A DNA stretch of 64,000 nt from Weissella hellenica (lineage in GTDB: Bacteria > Bacillota > Bacilli > Lactobacillales > Lactobacillaceae): the NCBI RefSeq assembly GCF_005405545.1, contig NZ_BJEG01000001.1, positions 366,914-430,913 on the forward strand, in the 5' to 3' direction. Below, one piece after another: positions 1 through 8,810 of this stretch. Within the stretch, counting starts at the first letter, position 1, and the number at the start of each line of letters is the position of its first letter. The notes under the pieces were generated by a model. The model was not told where the DNA came from, searched no databases, and saw only the letters and a program-made list of their open reading frames with translations. The translations under genes were made by a program, and so were the position numbers.

Positions 1-555
1 AATCAGTCGTCAGTGACGGAAACTGAATCAGTTGCGTTAACCGATGCTCAAAAACAGGCAGTCAATGAAGCATTTTTAAATTGGGCTGATCAACGTGCGG
101 CGATGGGGAATATGGCTGTGAATGACTATTATTTTGGTCATGGTGCAGCTGGAAGGGGTGATTGGTACGCCAATACACCAGATGGACAAATGCAGGTGCA
201 AGATGAGAATAATCCGGGGCCAACAGCATTTCCTATTCATATTGTTGGTGGTGTCGTATTTTTAACGATGAAAGATGGTTCAACGGGGCGTCAAAATGAT
301 GTTGTTGAATCAACAGCGGGTGGTTATTCTGATAAGGCAGACATGAGTAAACCAATTACAAAATATATTCTTGGTGATAACGGTAAAGTATATGAGCTAA
401 AAACCAGTGACGGGCAAGTTAGTTTAACTACTGGTTTTGGTGAATATAATGATGATGGGACAGCTAGTGATTATCAACCAGGCCAAGATTTTGTTTTGTC
501 TGGTGATGGTGCGGCACAAACAGAGTTACAAAATTTGCTTAGTGCATATCGATAA
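1..555 (+). CDS. DUF4767-type protein, 3' part (5' end outside window)
   Basis: The frame is open from the first base, so this is the C-terminal part (about 184 residues) of a longer gene. The GTG at 13 is probably an internal valine. The visible domain has conserved W and G positions (NWADQRAAMGNMAVNDYYFG near the start) followed by an acidic, G/D-rich beta-type sequence. From memory this resembles the DUF4767 domain found at the C terminus of secreted or lipid-anchored proteins of lactobacilli. The signal peptide would lie upstream and cannot be seen. A strong terminator follows 12 bases after the stop, so it is the last gene of its unit. Function unknown; the family call is moderately sure. 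Confidence 0.6.
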   Translation, partial: NQSSVTETESVALTDAQKQAVNEAFLNWADQRAAMGNMAVNDYYFGHGAAGRGDWYANTPDGQMQVQDENNPGPTAFPIHIVGGVVFLTMKDGSTGRQNDVVESTAGGYSDKADMSKPITKYILGDNGKVYELKTSDGQVSLTTGFGEYNDDGTASDYQPGQDFVLSGDGAAQTELQNLLSAYR

Positions 556-567
556 ACTTTTTAGTTA

Positions 568-606
568 ATATACAAAGCAACATATTGTTGCTTTGTATAT
601 TTTTTT
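568..606 (+). terminator. Rho-independent terminator after DUF4767 gene
   Basis: A 14-bp perfect stem (568-581 with 587-600), a 5-base loop and six T. Almost the same hairpin recurs at 6376-6413. Confidence 0.9.
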
Positions 607-610
607 GTTT

Positions 611-626
611 TGCGATAATTAAAATA
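611..626 (+). promoter_or_regulatory. extended -10 promoter, possibly leaderless
   Basis: TG at 611-612, one base, then GATAAT at 614-619 form an extended -10 element. A start about seven bases later falls on the ATG at 626. No Shine-Dalgarno sequence precedes that ATG, so the transcript may be leaderless. The region upstream of -10 is the terminator T-run and hairpin. Confidence 0.4.
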
Positions 627-2571
627 TGGAAATATATAATTTAATAAAATCAAAAAGAATTGTATTAGGACTTACTCAAGATGATGTTGCTGATAGATTA
701 AATGTTACAAGACAGGCAATACAGAATTGGGAAAACAATAAAAGAGCAATACCTAATAATTTGATCGCTAAGTATTTTGAAATATTAGATCTTAATGCAA
801 CGGAAATTTTATCGTTGTTTGGTTTTTTAAGTAATGACAATCTAATGATTGAAGAAATTGATTATTCAAAGAAGGGAATAGAAGAGTTTCAAGCATATGA
901 AAATGCTGAAGTCTTAATGAATTTTCCAACGTTATATTTGGGAGTAGGAAAACAGCGTAACAAATATACGAATAGCATTAAACAACTAGCATATGTGGGT
1001 GAAGCTAGTTCAATTGTTAGAAGGACAAATGAGCATTTAAACGCAGGTAATGATAAATTGAATGAAATTAAAGCTGATGCCGATAATAAAAAAGAAACCT
1101 TGTATATTGTTGGCCATTCGAAGTTTAATAAATCGGCAACTTTAGAATTAGAGCAAATGTTTATGGATTCCTTATTAGGTGATCCAAGATTTTCTAAAAT
1201 TTATAATGGTCGTAATAATGGCTTATCGTTGGATTTTTATGAGCGAAATGCATATAGAGGAGCGGTCTTTCCTGAAATTTGGGAGCAGTTAAGACAAAAA
1301 GATGTTGTATCTAGCTTAACAGAAGTACATAACTCGGCTTTGTTTGCTAATAGTCCCTTTAAGTCTTTAAGTCCAAAACAGTTAGAAGCGAAAGAATTAA
1401 TTACGCAAAAAATTAGTGAGACTTTGAATAAAACAAGTGACAATGCAGTTATTAAAATAGAAGGTCTTGCTGGTTCAGGAAAAACAGTATTGATGTCACA
1501 GCTATTCTATGATTTTTGGAAAAATCCAGTAAAAGTTACAGAAACTGATGGTATAACAACTCATAAATCTTCAGTGGCGTTATTAGTACGGCATGAACAA
1601 CAACGTCGAACATATGAACAAATTGCTAAAAAGTTGAATATGGGTCAAAACGTGGTGATGGATGTGTCGACATTTATTAATAAAGGCAAAAAAGTTGATG
1701 TTTTATTAGTGGATGAAGCGCATTTATTGTGGAGTGGGAATTACAGTCGTGCTAAATCAGAGACATGGGAACCAGAGTTAATGGCATTACATAAATTAGC
1801 TAAAACATTGGTTTTAATTTATGATCCTAACCAACTTGTCTCGGCACGATCAAAAGTTGAAGATAATGATCAGTTAGTAGATATTTTGAATGGTGACAAG
1901 ACTATTACGATTAATTTAGATAAACAATGGCGCATTAATGCAAATCAACAGACAATTGAATGGATTCAAAGTTTAGCACATTTTGATAAAAATTCATTAG
2001 TTACTACACCAAAAGACAAGGGTTATGAGATTAAATTTTTTGATGATGCAAGTGCATTTAGAAAAGCAATCGAAATAAAAAATCAAAATAACGGTTTAAG
2101 TAGAATGGTAGCTACTTATGATTGGAAATACTCACAAGGTTCAAGACCAAAGGATGGTAATCTTTTTTGGAATGTAACATTTGGGGATGAGGTTATGCCT
2201 TGGAATTTAGAACTACCTGAAGTAAAAGCCGCACAAAAAAGCAAATTCCTTGGCAAGAGATTGATAGTAGCCTTAATGAAGTCGGAAGTGACTTTACAGT
2301 CCAAGGTATCGATTTAAATTACGTAGGAGTCATTCTGGGACCATCTGTAGTATGGAATGAAGAAATCAATGCACTTGATATTGATGCTGATAAATCAATG
2401 GATCATCAAAAGATTCGTAAAATAAAGGGAACTTACAATACTGTTGAGAACAAAAAATATTTGAGGAATGTTGTTAATGTATTGTTAACACGTGGGGTAC
2501 ATGGATTATATATCTATGCGGTTGATGATAAATTGCGTGAAAAGTTAACTGGGTTAAATAGATTAAAATAA
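626..2571 (+). pseudogene. XRE-HTH / GIY-YIG / DUF2075 ATPase, frameshifted
   Basis: Residues 1-65 form an XRE-type helix-turn-helix. Residues 102-200 form a GIY-YIG-like nuclease domain (TLYLGVG, then YVGEASSIVRR, then a distal N-x-R-N-N-G). Residues 275 onward are a DUF2075 (Schlafen group 3-like) helicase/ATPase with Walker A GLAGSGKT (280-287) and Walker B LLVDEAH (360-366). The reading frame derails in the A6 run at 2235-2240 and stops at 2317. The missing C terminus (EVGSDFTVQG, LNYVGVILGP, LLTRGVHGLYIYA) continues in the -1 frame to 2571. One extra A would restore 648 residues. DUF2075 plus GIY-YIG is a known pairing; the fused N-terminal HTH suggests autoregulation. A role in phage defence or nucleic-acid repair is inference. 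It may be decayed, slippage-expressed or a base-calling error. Confidence 0.75.
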
Positions 2572-2918
2572 TGAATTTTCCTCCACAATTAGAAGAAAGT
2601 TTAGGCAGCTAACAGTTCAGGGGCATTTCTATATTGTGAAGGCATACAAAAAAGCTAGCCATTTAAATAATTTTTAATTATCTAAGGCCTGTGTTCGATG
2701 TGTAATCGGAGGCAGGCCTTTTGGTTTTACACAGTAATTACTCCACCTTTCCCTTGTTTATAATTTCTGTTTGATGCTGCTTAATTATCATGTTTTTAAA
2801 GGAATAATTATTTTAATAAACATTTATTGTTGTTACCTATTTATTAATAAAATGAGTTTTAAAAGTATTTGGAATGATTGTTCGTGTTTTGCTCATTGAT
2901 TTGTTTCTTAAACTTTAT
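2572..2918. other. gene-poor gap with one hairpin
   Basis: No supported gene. A 14-codon open frame at 2571-2615 has no ribosome site. An 8-bp inverted repeat (2684-2691 and 2713-2720) followed by a T-rich stretch may end transcription of the upstream gene. Confidence 0.4.
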
Positions 2919-2947
2919 TTGCATTACAAATACGAACTATTTATAAT
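2919..2947 (+). promoter_or_regulatory. promoter of cellobiose-type PTS operon
   Basis: TTGCAT (2919-2924), a 17-base spacer and a perfect TATAAT (2942-2947), 31 bases before the IIB start codon. Confidence 0.6.
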
Positions 2948-2978
2948 TGTTATTATTAATTTATAGGAGATTGTGGAA

Positions 2979-3283
2979 ATGAAGAATGTTTTATTAGTAT
3001 GTGGTTCTGGGGCATCAAGTGGGTTTATGGCAGCAGCCATTCGTAAAGCAGCAAAAAAAGTGGTGAACAATTGAGTGTGAAAGCAGCAAGTGAGTCACAA
3101 TTGGATGATCGAATTGATGAAATTGATTATTTATTAGTTGGGCCACATTTGTCATACATGTTAGATGATTTAAAAAAGCAGGTAGAAGGTAAAAACATTG
3201 AAGTTTTGGTAATCCCTCAAAAAATTTATGGATCACTTAATGGTAATGCAGCACTTGAACTTATTTTGAATTTGGAGAATTAA
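2979..3283 (+). pseudogene. PTS lactose/cellobiose-type EIIB, frameshifted
   Basis: This encodes the cytosolic phosphotransfer component EIIB of a cellobiose-type PTS. The start ATG at 2979 follows TAGGAGATTG. The N terminus MKNVLLVCGSGASSG carries the phosphorylated cysteine (C8). After AIRKAAKK the frame runs to a stop at 3076. The rest of the domain (SVKAASESQLDD to the end) is in the -1 frame. The break sits in an A7 run at 3053-3059; one more A gives a normal 101-residue EIIB. The A-AAA-AAA stretch would also suit -1 ribosomal slippage, so low-level expression cannot be excluded. It is first in an operon with IIC, IIA and GH1, and the next gene is broken in the same manner. Confidence 0.85.
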
Positions 3284-3287
3284 GCAA

Positions 3288-4528
3288 ATGATGAATAAAA
3301 TAATGACATTTATGTCAGAGACATTTGCTCCTAAGGTTAATAAGGTAGTAAAGAATCCTTGGTTTGCTTCAATTCAAGATGCAATTATGGCAGCTTTACC
3401 CTTGGTATTTGTTGGATCATTAGTAACCGTAGTATCTTTGTTAAATAACATATTCCCTGGAATCCCTGATTTTTCAAAAATCAGTGATTTTTCTTTTGGA
3501 ATGTTTGGTCTAATTGTATCTTTCTTAATACCATATTATTTATTAGAAAAAAAGAAGCATGCCGAACAAAAGTTGATTTCAGGTGCTACTGGATTGGTTT
3601 TGTTCATGATGATGCTATTTCCATCTTTTTCAAAAGGAGGAGATGTAACTTTTATTCTTTCACGTTTTGGGTCCGCAGGAATGTTTTTAGCAATCATAAC
3701 AGGATTATTTGTTAGTTTTGTCATGAATTTTGCATCTAAGTATTCCCTTTTTGATGAAGATACAGCAATACCTGATTTTGTTGTTGGCTGGTTTAATAGT
3801 TTGATCCCGATAACTGTCATATTGATTATTGGTTGGTTAATTACATTCCAATTTAACATCGACTTCTTTGATGTTATTATTGCTGTTTTTAGCCCGCTAT
3901 CAGCTATCGTACAGTCATATCCAGGATTTGTGTTATCTGTATTTATTCCAGTTTTTTCTATACTTTTGGAATTTCTGCTTGGGTAGTTTTTCCAGCGTTT
4001 TATCCAGTATATATGGCAGGACTTTCTGAGAATATGCAGGCAGTTTCAAATGGTCAAGAAGCAACAAATATTGCCACACAAGAAACCCTATATGCTTTTT
4101 CTTCTATGGGAGGTGTCGGTACGACACTAGCGTTAGCAGTAATGATGTTGATATTAAGTAAGTCGGCCCAGCTAAAGGCAATTGGTAAGGCAGTATTTGT
4201 ACCATCAATTTTTAATATTAATGAACCATTAATGTTCGGTGCTCCGGTAGCGTTTAACCCATATTTAATGATTCCTATGTGGATCAACGCCATCGTTGTA
4301 CCTAGTATTGTTTACTTTGTAATGTCATTTGGGATCGTAAGTATACCAACAAAATCATTCTTATTGTGGTATGTGCCATATCCATTAACATCTTATCTAA
4401 CAACACAGGATTGGCGTGCAATTATCATTGCAATTATTATTTTTGTGGTGACATGGTTAATATTTTTACCATTCTTTAAGGCATATGATAATTCATTATT
4501 AAAAGAAGAGATAGCAGAACAAGGTTAA
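3288..4528 (+). pseudogene. PTS cellobiose-type EIIC permease, frameshifted
   Basis: Membrane permease of the lactose/cellobiose PTS family. It starts 4 bases after the IIB stop. The first 230 residues hold several hydrophobic segments (IMAALPLVFVGSLVTVV, then MFLAIITGLFVSFVM). The frame ends at 3986 with FSILLEFLLG. Sequence continuing as FYTFGISAWVVFPAFYPVYM and the hallmark NINEPLMFGAPVAFNPYLMIP is in the -1 frame to 4528. The break is in a T6 run at 3952-3957. One extra T would give a normal 413-residue IIC. As written neither half is a complete transporter. Confidence 0.85.
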
Positions 4529-4559
4529 TAGAATAAAGATTTAAAAAGGAGATACTATT

Positions 4560-4880
4560 TTGGAAGATGATGAATTGAATCAACTATCAATGAATATATT
4601 AGTGCATGCTGGTGATGCTCGTAGCTTTCTTGTTCAAGCATTAACGCAATTGGAACAAGATGACTATCAAAAATCTGAAGAACTAATTAAAAAGGCACAT
4701 GAAGAAGTAGTTATTGCACATGGATTGCAAACAGATACGTTACAGTTAGAAGCTTCTGGTGAACAAATTCGCTATTCTACACCATTTTGTCATGCGCAGG
4801 ATACATTAATGACAGCTCAAAGTGAAATATTAATTGGTGAGCATTTAGTGAAATTATTCAAAAAATTTATTAAGGAGTAG
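4560..4880 (+). CDS. PTS lactose/cellobiose-type EIIA
   Basis: A 106-residue cytosolic EIIA that passes phosphate from HPr to EIIB. It is all-helical, with the family signature PFCHAQDTLMTAQ; His78 is the phosphorylation site expected for this family. It begins with TTG at 4560 behind AAAAAGGAGA, and lies between the broken IIC gene and the GH1 gene, 8 bases before the latter. The length is normal and it looks intact. With IIB and IIC broken it may have no partner from its own operon. Confidence 0.9.
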   Translation: MEDDELNQLSMNILVHAGDARSFLVQALTQLEQDDYQKSEELIKKAHEEVVIAHGLQTDTLQLEASGEQIRYSTPFCHAQDTLMTAQSEILIGEHLVKLFKKFIKE

Positions 4881-4888
4881 GGGGCACT

Positions 4889-6343
4889 ATGTTCAAAGAT
4901 TTCCAATTTCCAAAAGACTTCCTTTGGGGAGGCGCAATTGCTGCTAATCAAGCAGAAGGTGGCTTTGGTATTGACGATAAAGGCGTTAGTGTAGCTGATG
5001 TTCATCGTTATTATCCAGAAAAATCAAATGAAGAAATTCATAAAGAGCAACTAAAGGGAATGACCTTGGCTCAGGTGAAAGAGAATATTGAAGATAAAAA
5101 GAATTACTATCCGAAACGACACGGTATTGACTTTTATCATAAGTATCCAGAAGACCTAGAGTTATTGGCTGATATGGGATTTAAATCATTTCGAACATCA
5201 ATTGACTGGACAAGAATTTTTCCTACTGGTGAAGAAAATGAACCTAATGAAGCAGGATTACAATATTATGATCATTTAATTGATAAAATTATTAGTCTTG
5301 GCATGGAACCGATTGTTACTATGCTTCATTATGAAACCCCTATCGAGATAACTTTGAAACATGGTGGGTGGCATAATCGTGATGTGATTGATTTATTTGT
5401 AAAGTATGGCAAAGTGATTTTAGATCGATACAAAGATAAAGTTAAGTATTGGATTGTAATCAATCAGATTAATTTGATCCAGCTTGAGCCATTTAATTCA
5501 ACAGCAATTGCATACGACACAGTTGATGATTATCGTGCTGCTAGTTTCCAGGCTGTACATAACCAATTTGTGGCTAGTGCTAAAATCTATGAGTATGCTA
5601 AATCTATTAGACCTGACTTGATGATTGGAACCATGATTGCAGATTGTACAGCATATCCATATTCTTGTGCACCGGATGATATTATTTTAGCAATGAAACG
5701 AAATCGCATGCAGTATTTCTTTACTGATGTGCAGTTTCAAGGAGAATATCCGCAATATGCATTGAATTATTTTAAAGAAAATAATATCAACTTAACTATT
5801 ACAGAAGATGATAAAGAAGTATTACGAGATAATACAATGGATTATTTAGCTGTATCATATTATTATTCTCAAATGGTTGATTCTAAAAGAAATACAATGG
5901 ATCTTGCATCAACAACACCAAACCCTAATTTGAAAGCAAATCCGTGGGGATGGGCAGTTGATCCGCAAGGTTTGTATAATTCTTTGTCACAATATTGGGA
6001 TAGATATCATAAACAGTTATTGATTGCTGAAAATGGTTTCGGTATGTACGATAAAGTAGAAAATGGTAAAATCCATGATGATTATAGAATTGACTATGTA
6101 ACGAAACATCTCTTAGCAATAAAAAAGGCGATGTATGATGGTGCGCAAGTAATTGGTTATTGTGCTTGGGGCCCTATTGACATTGTTAGCTGTTCATCTG
6201 CCCAGATGGATAAGCGATATGGCTTCATTTATGTTGATTTAGATAATGAAGGAAATGGTACTGGCAATCGTTTGAAAAAAGACAGTTTTTATTGGTATAA
6301 AAAGGTTATTTCATCAAATGGTGAAAGTCTGAATGAAGGTTAA
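4889..6343 (+). CDS. GH1 6-phospho-beta-glucosidase-like protein with Gln at acid/base position
   Basis: A GH1 TIM-barrel protein of 484 residues, expected to split the 6-phospho-glycoside imported by the adjacent PTS. The start follows AAGGAGTAGGGGG. It keeps the N-terminal FPKDFLWGGAIAANQAEG, the nucleophile motif IAENG (E381) and the phosphate-binding stretch SSAQMDKRYGFIY near the C terminus. The acid/base motif, normally N-E, reads VINQIN, so Gln193 replaces the catalytic Glu (codon CAG at 5465-5467). In plant myrosinases the same substitution is natural and limits the enzyme to substrates with good leaving groups. Here it may mean specialised activity or inactivation. The operon context (broken IIB and IIC) favours decay, but the rest of the protein is intact. 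Confidence 0.85.
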   Translation: MFKDFQFPKDFLWGGAIAANQAEGGFGIDDKGVSVADVHRYYPEKSNEEIHKEQLKGMTLAQVKENIEDKKNYYPKRHGIDFYHKYPEDLELLADMGFKSFRTSIDWTRIFPTGEENEPNEAGLQYYDHLIDKIISLGMEPIVTMLHYETPIEITLKHGGWHNRDVIDLFVKYGKVILDRYKDKVKYWIVINQINLIQLEPFNSTAIAYDTVDDYRAASFQAVHNQFVASAKIYEYAKSIRPDLMIGTMIADCTAYPYSCAPDDIILAMKRNRMQYFFTDVQFQGEYPQYALNYFKENNINLTITEDDKEVLRDNTMDYLAVSYYYSQMVDSKRNTMDLASTTPNPNLKANPWGWAVDPQGLYNSLSQYWDRYHKQLLIAENGFGMYDKVENGKIHDDYRIDYVTKHLLAIKKAMYDGAQVIGYCAWGPIDIVSCSSAQMDKRYGFIYVDLDNEGNGTGNRLKKDSFYWYKKVISSNGESLNEG

Positions 6344-6375
6344 AATTAGATAATTTCTTATCAATAATGCAATTA

Positions 6376-6413
6376 ATATACAAAGCAAAAAATGTTGCTT
6401 TGTATATTTTTTT
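6376..6413 (+). terminator. terminator after GH1 gene, copy of the 568-606 hairpin
   Basis: A 13-bp stem (6376-6388 with 6395-6407), a 6-base loop and a T-run. Both arms match those of the hairpin at 568-606. Confidence 0.9.
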
Positions 6414-6607
6414 AGACAATTAAAATATTTTTCGGGACTTTTAAACATATTCGTAGAAAGTAAGCATACGAAAACAATACTATGCATAAGGGATTTTGAT
6501 TGGGAATTGGTGTTATGTTCCAGCCAAATAGAGATTTTATCATTAATAAACTTCTTGAAAAGATCGCTCAAAACAGGTACCATTTCATTAAACAATGATT
6601 AGAAAAT
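6414..6607. other. non-coding stretch, nothing recognised
   Basis: Short open frames on both strands lack ribosome sites and recognisable domains. It must hold the promoter for the T-box transcript that follows, but no clear -35/-10 pair was found. Confidence 0.3.
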
Positions 6608-6855
6608 GCTATGAAGAGAAGAGTAGTTTTATTTAGCTTGAACAGAGACGGTTGGTAGTTGAGAAAACCGGAAGCGATAAAAAACGAAGATGAGCTTGGA
6701 GCATTAACGATTGTGAAAGCAGTTGTTACGGTAGACTCGTTATCGTCTGACTTACTTATATGTAAGCCAAAGAGATGCTTTTTGTGAGAAAAGCATGAAA
6801 TTAAGGTGGTACAGTGAAGCTTTCACCCTTTTTTATAAAGGGGTGAAAGCTTTTT
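6608..6855 (+). promoter_or_regulatory. T-box riboswitch leader
   Basis: Stem I features are visible: AGTA-type bulge near 6623, apical CAGAGA and GGTAG motifs (6643-6657), and an upper helix GTTTT/AAAAC closing a specifier loop whose 3' strand is GAAGATGAG (6686-6694). The T-box core AAGGTGGTACA lies at 6803-6813. It is followed by an intrinsic terminator (arms 6817-6830 and 6838-6852 plus T-run) that competes with the antiterminator. Uncharged tRNA binding would switch on the M20 hydrolase gene. Possible specifiers in the loop are GAT (Asp), ATG (Met) or GAG (Glu). ATG at 6690-6692 followed by A suits the usual purine after the specifier, so methionine is the best guess but unproven. Confidence 0.85.
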
Positions 6856-6889
6856 ATGTGCAATAGTAAATTTAGGGGAGTATTTTATA

Positions 6890-8041
6890 ATGGAAAAAAC
6901 AGCGAAGATTAAGATTTTACAGGATTTAGTTAATATCAATACAGTAAATGGTAATGAAATTGCGGTTGCTACGTATTTGCAGAAGCTGTTAGCAGATCAT
7001 GGTATTAAAGCGGACATTGATGAGTTTGGCGATAATCGTGCAAACTTGCAAGCAGAAATTGGAAATCATGGTGTTGATACTAAAACGCTTGTATTTTCAG
7101 GACATCAAGATACGGTTTCAATTGACGATGAATCAGCTTGGGCGCATAGTCCATTTGAAGCATATATCGATGGTGACAAATTGTATGGCCGCGGTGCTGC
7201 TGACATGAAGAGTGGTCTTGCTGCTGAAATAATCGCATTAATTGAATTACATGAAAATTCTGATGTGGCTTTGAATGGCACGCTACGCTTGATTGTGACA
7301 GCAGGAGAAGAATATGGTGCTCAGGGAGCCTATCGTTTGAATGAGCAACATGCAATTGATGATGCAGATGCATTGGTAATTGGTGAAGCAACTGACGGCC
7401 AAATTATTTATGCCCATTCTGGTAGTTTTAATTACCGCATTAAGAGTTCTGGAAAAGCTGCCCATAGTTCAACACCAGAACGTGGTATTAATGCGATTCA
7501 AGGATTGGTAAACTACATTAACCTAGAAAAAGATTTATTTGATGATGCACCAGAAGACCCTTATTTGGGTAAAGTGCAACATAGCATTACGGTTATTCGT
7601 GGTGGTGAGCAAGTTAATACCATTCCTGCGCAAGCAGAAGTACAAGGGAACATTCGGCCAACAGAAGCCTTTAATAATGCTAAAGTTATTTTACGCATTC
7701 AAGAGACTATTGATCAATTAAATAATTTATATGATGCTAAACTTGAATTGGAGATTATTCATAATTTTGAAGCCGTTGAAACACAACAAGATAATGAATT
7801 TATCCAAACGGTGCAACGAGCAGCTCAAAAATCATTTGATGATCGCCAGGTTGAGTTAATCACTATGAATGGTGCGACTGATGCAAGTGTCTTTGTGAAG
7901 AACAATATTGGTTTACCAACGGTTATTTTTGGCCCTGATGGTGATAAAGTTGCTCATCAATTAAATGAGTACACGACTATTAGTAGTTATTTGAAATTAA
8001 TTGATGCTTATCAGGAGATTGCTCGTAATTTTTTGAAGTAA
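6890..8041 (+). CDS. M20 family (ArgE/DapE-type) metallo-deacylase or peptidase
   Basis: A 383-residue cytosolic zinc hydrolase of the M20 family, which removes acyl groups from amino acids or trims peptides. Metal and catalytic residues are present: H72 and D74 in FSGHQDTV, D105 in GRGAADMKSG, E140/E141 in TAGEEYG, and a late His in KVAHQLNEYT. The lid/dimerisation domain spans about 180-290. The T-box leader ends 34 bases upstream of the start, so expression should rise when one amino acid is scarce. That suggests a role in releasing that amino acid (possibly methionine) from peptides or N-acyl forms. The exact substrate cannot be read from the sequence. Confidence 0.85.
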   Translation: MEKTAKIKILQDLVNINTVNGNEIAVATYLQKLLADHGIKADIDEFGDNRANLQAEIGNHGVDTKTLVFSGHQDTVSIDDESAWAHSPFEAYIDGDKLYGRGAADMKSGLAAEIIALIELHENSDVALNGTLRLIVTAGEEYGAQGAYRLNEQHAIDDADALVIGEATDGQIIYAHSGSFNYRIKSSGKAAHSSTPERGINAIQGLVNYINLEKDLFDDAPEDPYLGKVQHSITVIRGGEQVNTIPAQAEVQGNIRPTEAFNNAKVILRIQETIDQLNNLYDAKLELEIIHNFEAVETQQDNEFIQTVQRAAQKSFDDRQVELITMNGATDASVFVKNNIGLPTVIFGPDGDKVAHQLNEYTTISSYLKLIDAYQEIARNFLK

Positions 8042-8115
8042 AAAAATTTGATGATGCTTTTATTCACCAATTTTTATATAATAAATTGAATAAAATTAGA
8101 AATAGGTGAATTCTT

Positions 8116-8760
8116 TTGATAAAAAGACATATTGGAAAACCCGTTAGATTTGGCTTCATTTTGGGTATTATTATTAGTGCTTTAGTAGCTGGCGGCATTG
8201 CATTGATTTCATATCAAGTTAGTCATCAGCACAGTAAAAATAATATAGCACCTAAAACTCAAACCGTATCACAAGAGACTTTGACCGTTAAATCATTAAC
8301 GAAAGAGAAAAAAGTTGTGATGGTTAATTTAGGGTTGTCTGAAATTTTAAACGAAAAGCGAACAACGAAATTATTTGGACAAGATATTTTTGGTACAAAT
8401 CGTCAGAAAATTATGCAGGCTTCTTTTGATGCTGAATTAGGAGTTGATGGCAAAGATGTCAAAATCACTGCAACTGGTGATAATACTTACAAAGTATCGG
8501 TTAAAAAATTTATGTTTATTGGTTATAGTAATCCTAACTTTAAGGTGTTGGATGAGCATAATGGTGTCTTTAGTTCATTTACCGCTGACATTAATGAAAC
8601 GGATATGATTAATAAAGTATTAGATGCAAAATCAAAGCAAAAATATGTTGCCAAATATAATGATTTGTTGGAACAATCGACTAAAGAATTCTATCGAAAT
8701 ATTGTTGCAGCAACCAATTCAAAAGCTAAGCTAACTTTTGAATTTCCTAAAAGTAATTAG
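8116..8760 (+). CDS. membrane-anchored DUF4230-like protein
   Basis: A 214-residue protein starting with TTG at 8116 behind a weak TAGGTG site. Residues 13-33 form one transmembrane segment (FGFILGIIISALVAGGIALIS), followed by a polar linker and an extracellular domain of about 150 residues. The domain has alternating beta-type segments (KKVVMVNLGLSEILNEKR, DVKITATGDNTYKVSVKKF) and a helical C terminus. The pattern is reminiscent of DUF4230 proteins of Firmicutes, an identification made from memory with limited certainty. It stands alone between the M20 gene and the DUF2255 gene. Function unknown. Confidence 0.6.
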   Translation: MIKRHIGKPVRFGFILGIIISALVAGGIALISYQVSHQHSKNNIAPKTQTVSQETLTVKSLTKEKKVVMVNLGLSEILNEKRTTKLFGQDIFGTNRQKIMQASFDAELGVDGKDVKITATGDNTYKVSVKKFMFIGYSNPNFKVLDEHNGVFSSFTADINETDMINKVLDAKSKQKYVAKYNDLLEQSTKEFYRNIVAATNSKAKLTFEFPKSN

Positions 8761-8810
8761 TAGATAGATATTATTTAAATGGTTTATACTATAAGTTGTG
8801 GAGGGATAAT

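Noticed and set aside
2684..2720. Riboswitch upstream of the PTS operon
   Set aside because: Only one 8-bp inverted repeat with a long loop, over 250 bases from the operon start and before its promoter.
2235..3960. Programmed ribosomal frameshifting as the explanation for the three broken genes
   Set aside because: Runs A7 and T6 could slip, but there is no clear stimulatory Shine-Dalgarno or hairpin at suitable spacing, and these families are not known to use it. Kept only as a minor alternative.
568..6413. Complete transposon bounded by the two identical hairpins
   Set aside because: No transposase, target-site duplication or inverted termini; only a recombination boundary is suggested.
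6314..6595. 93-codon minus-strand open frame after the GH1 gene, considered as a transposase remnant
   Set aside because: No transposase motifs could be recognised, no ribosome site, and it overlaps the terminator and the GH1 3' end.
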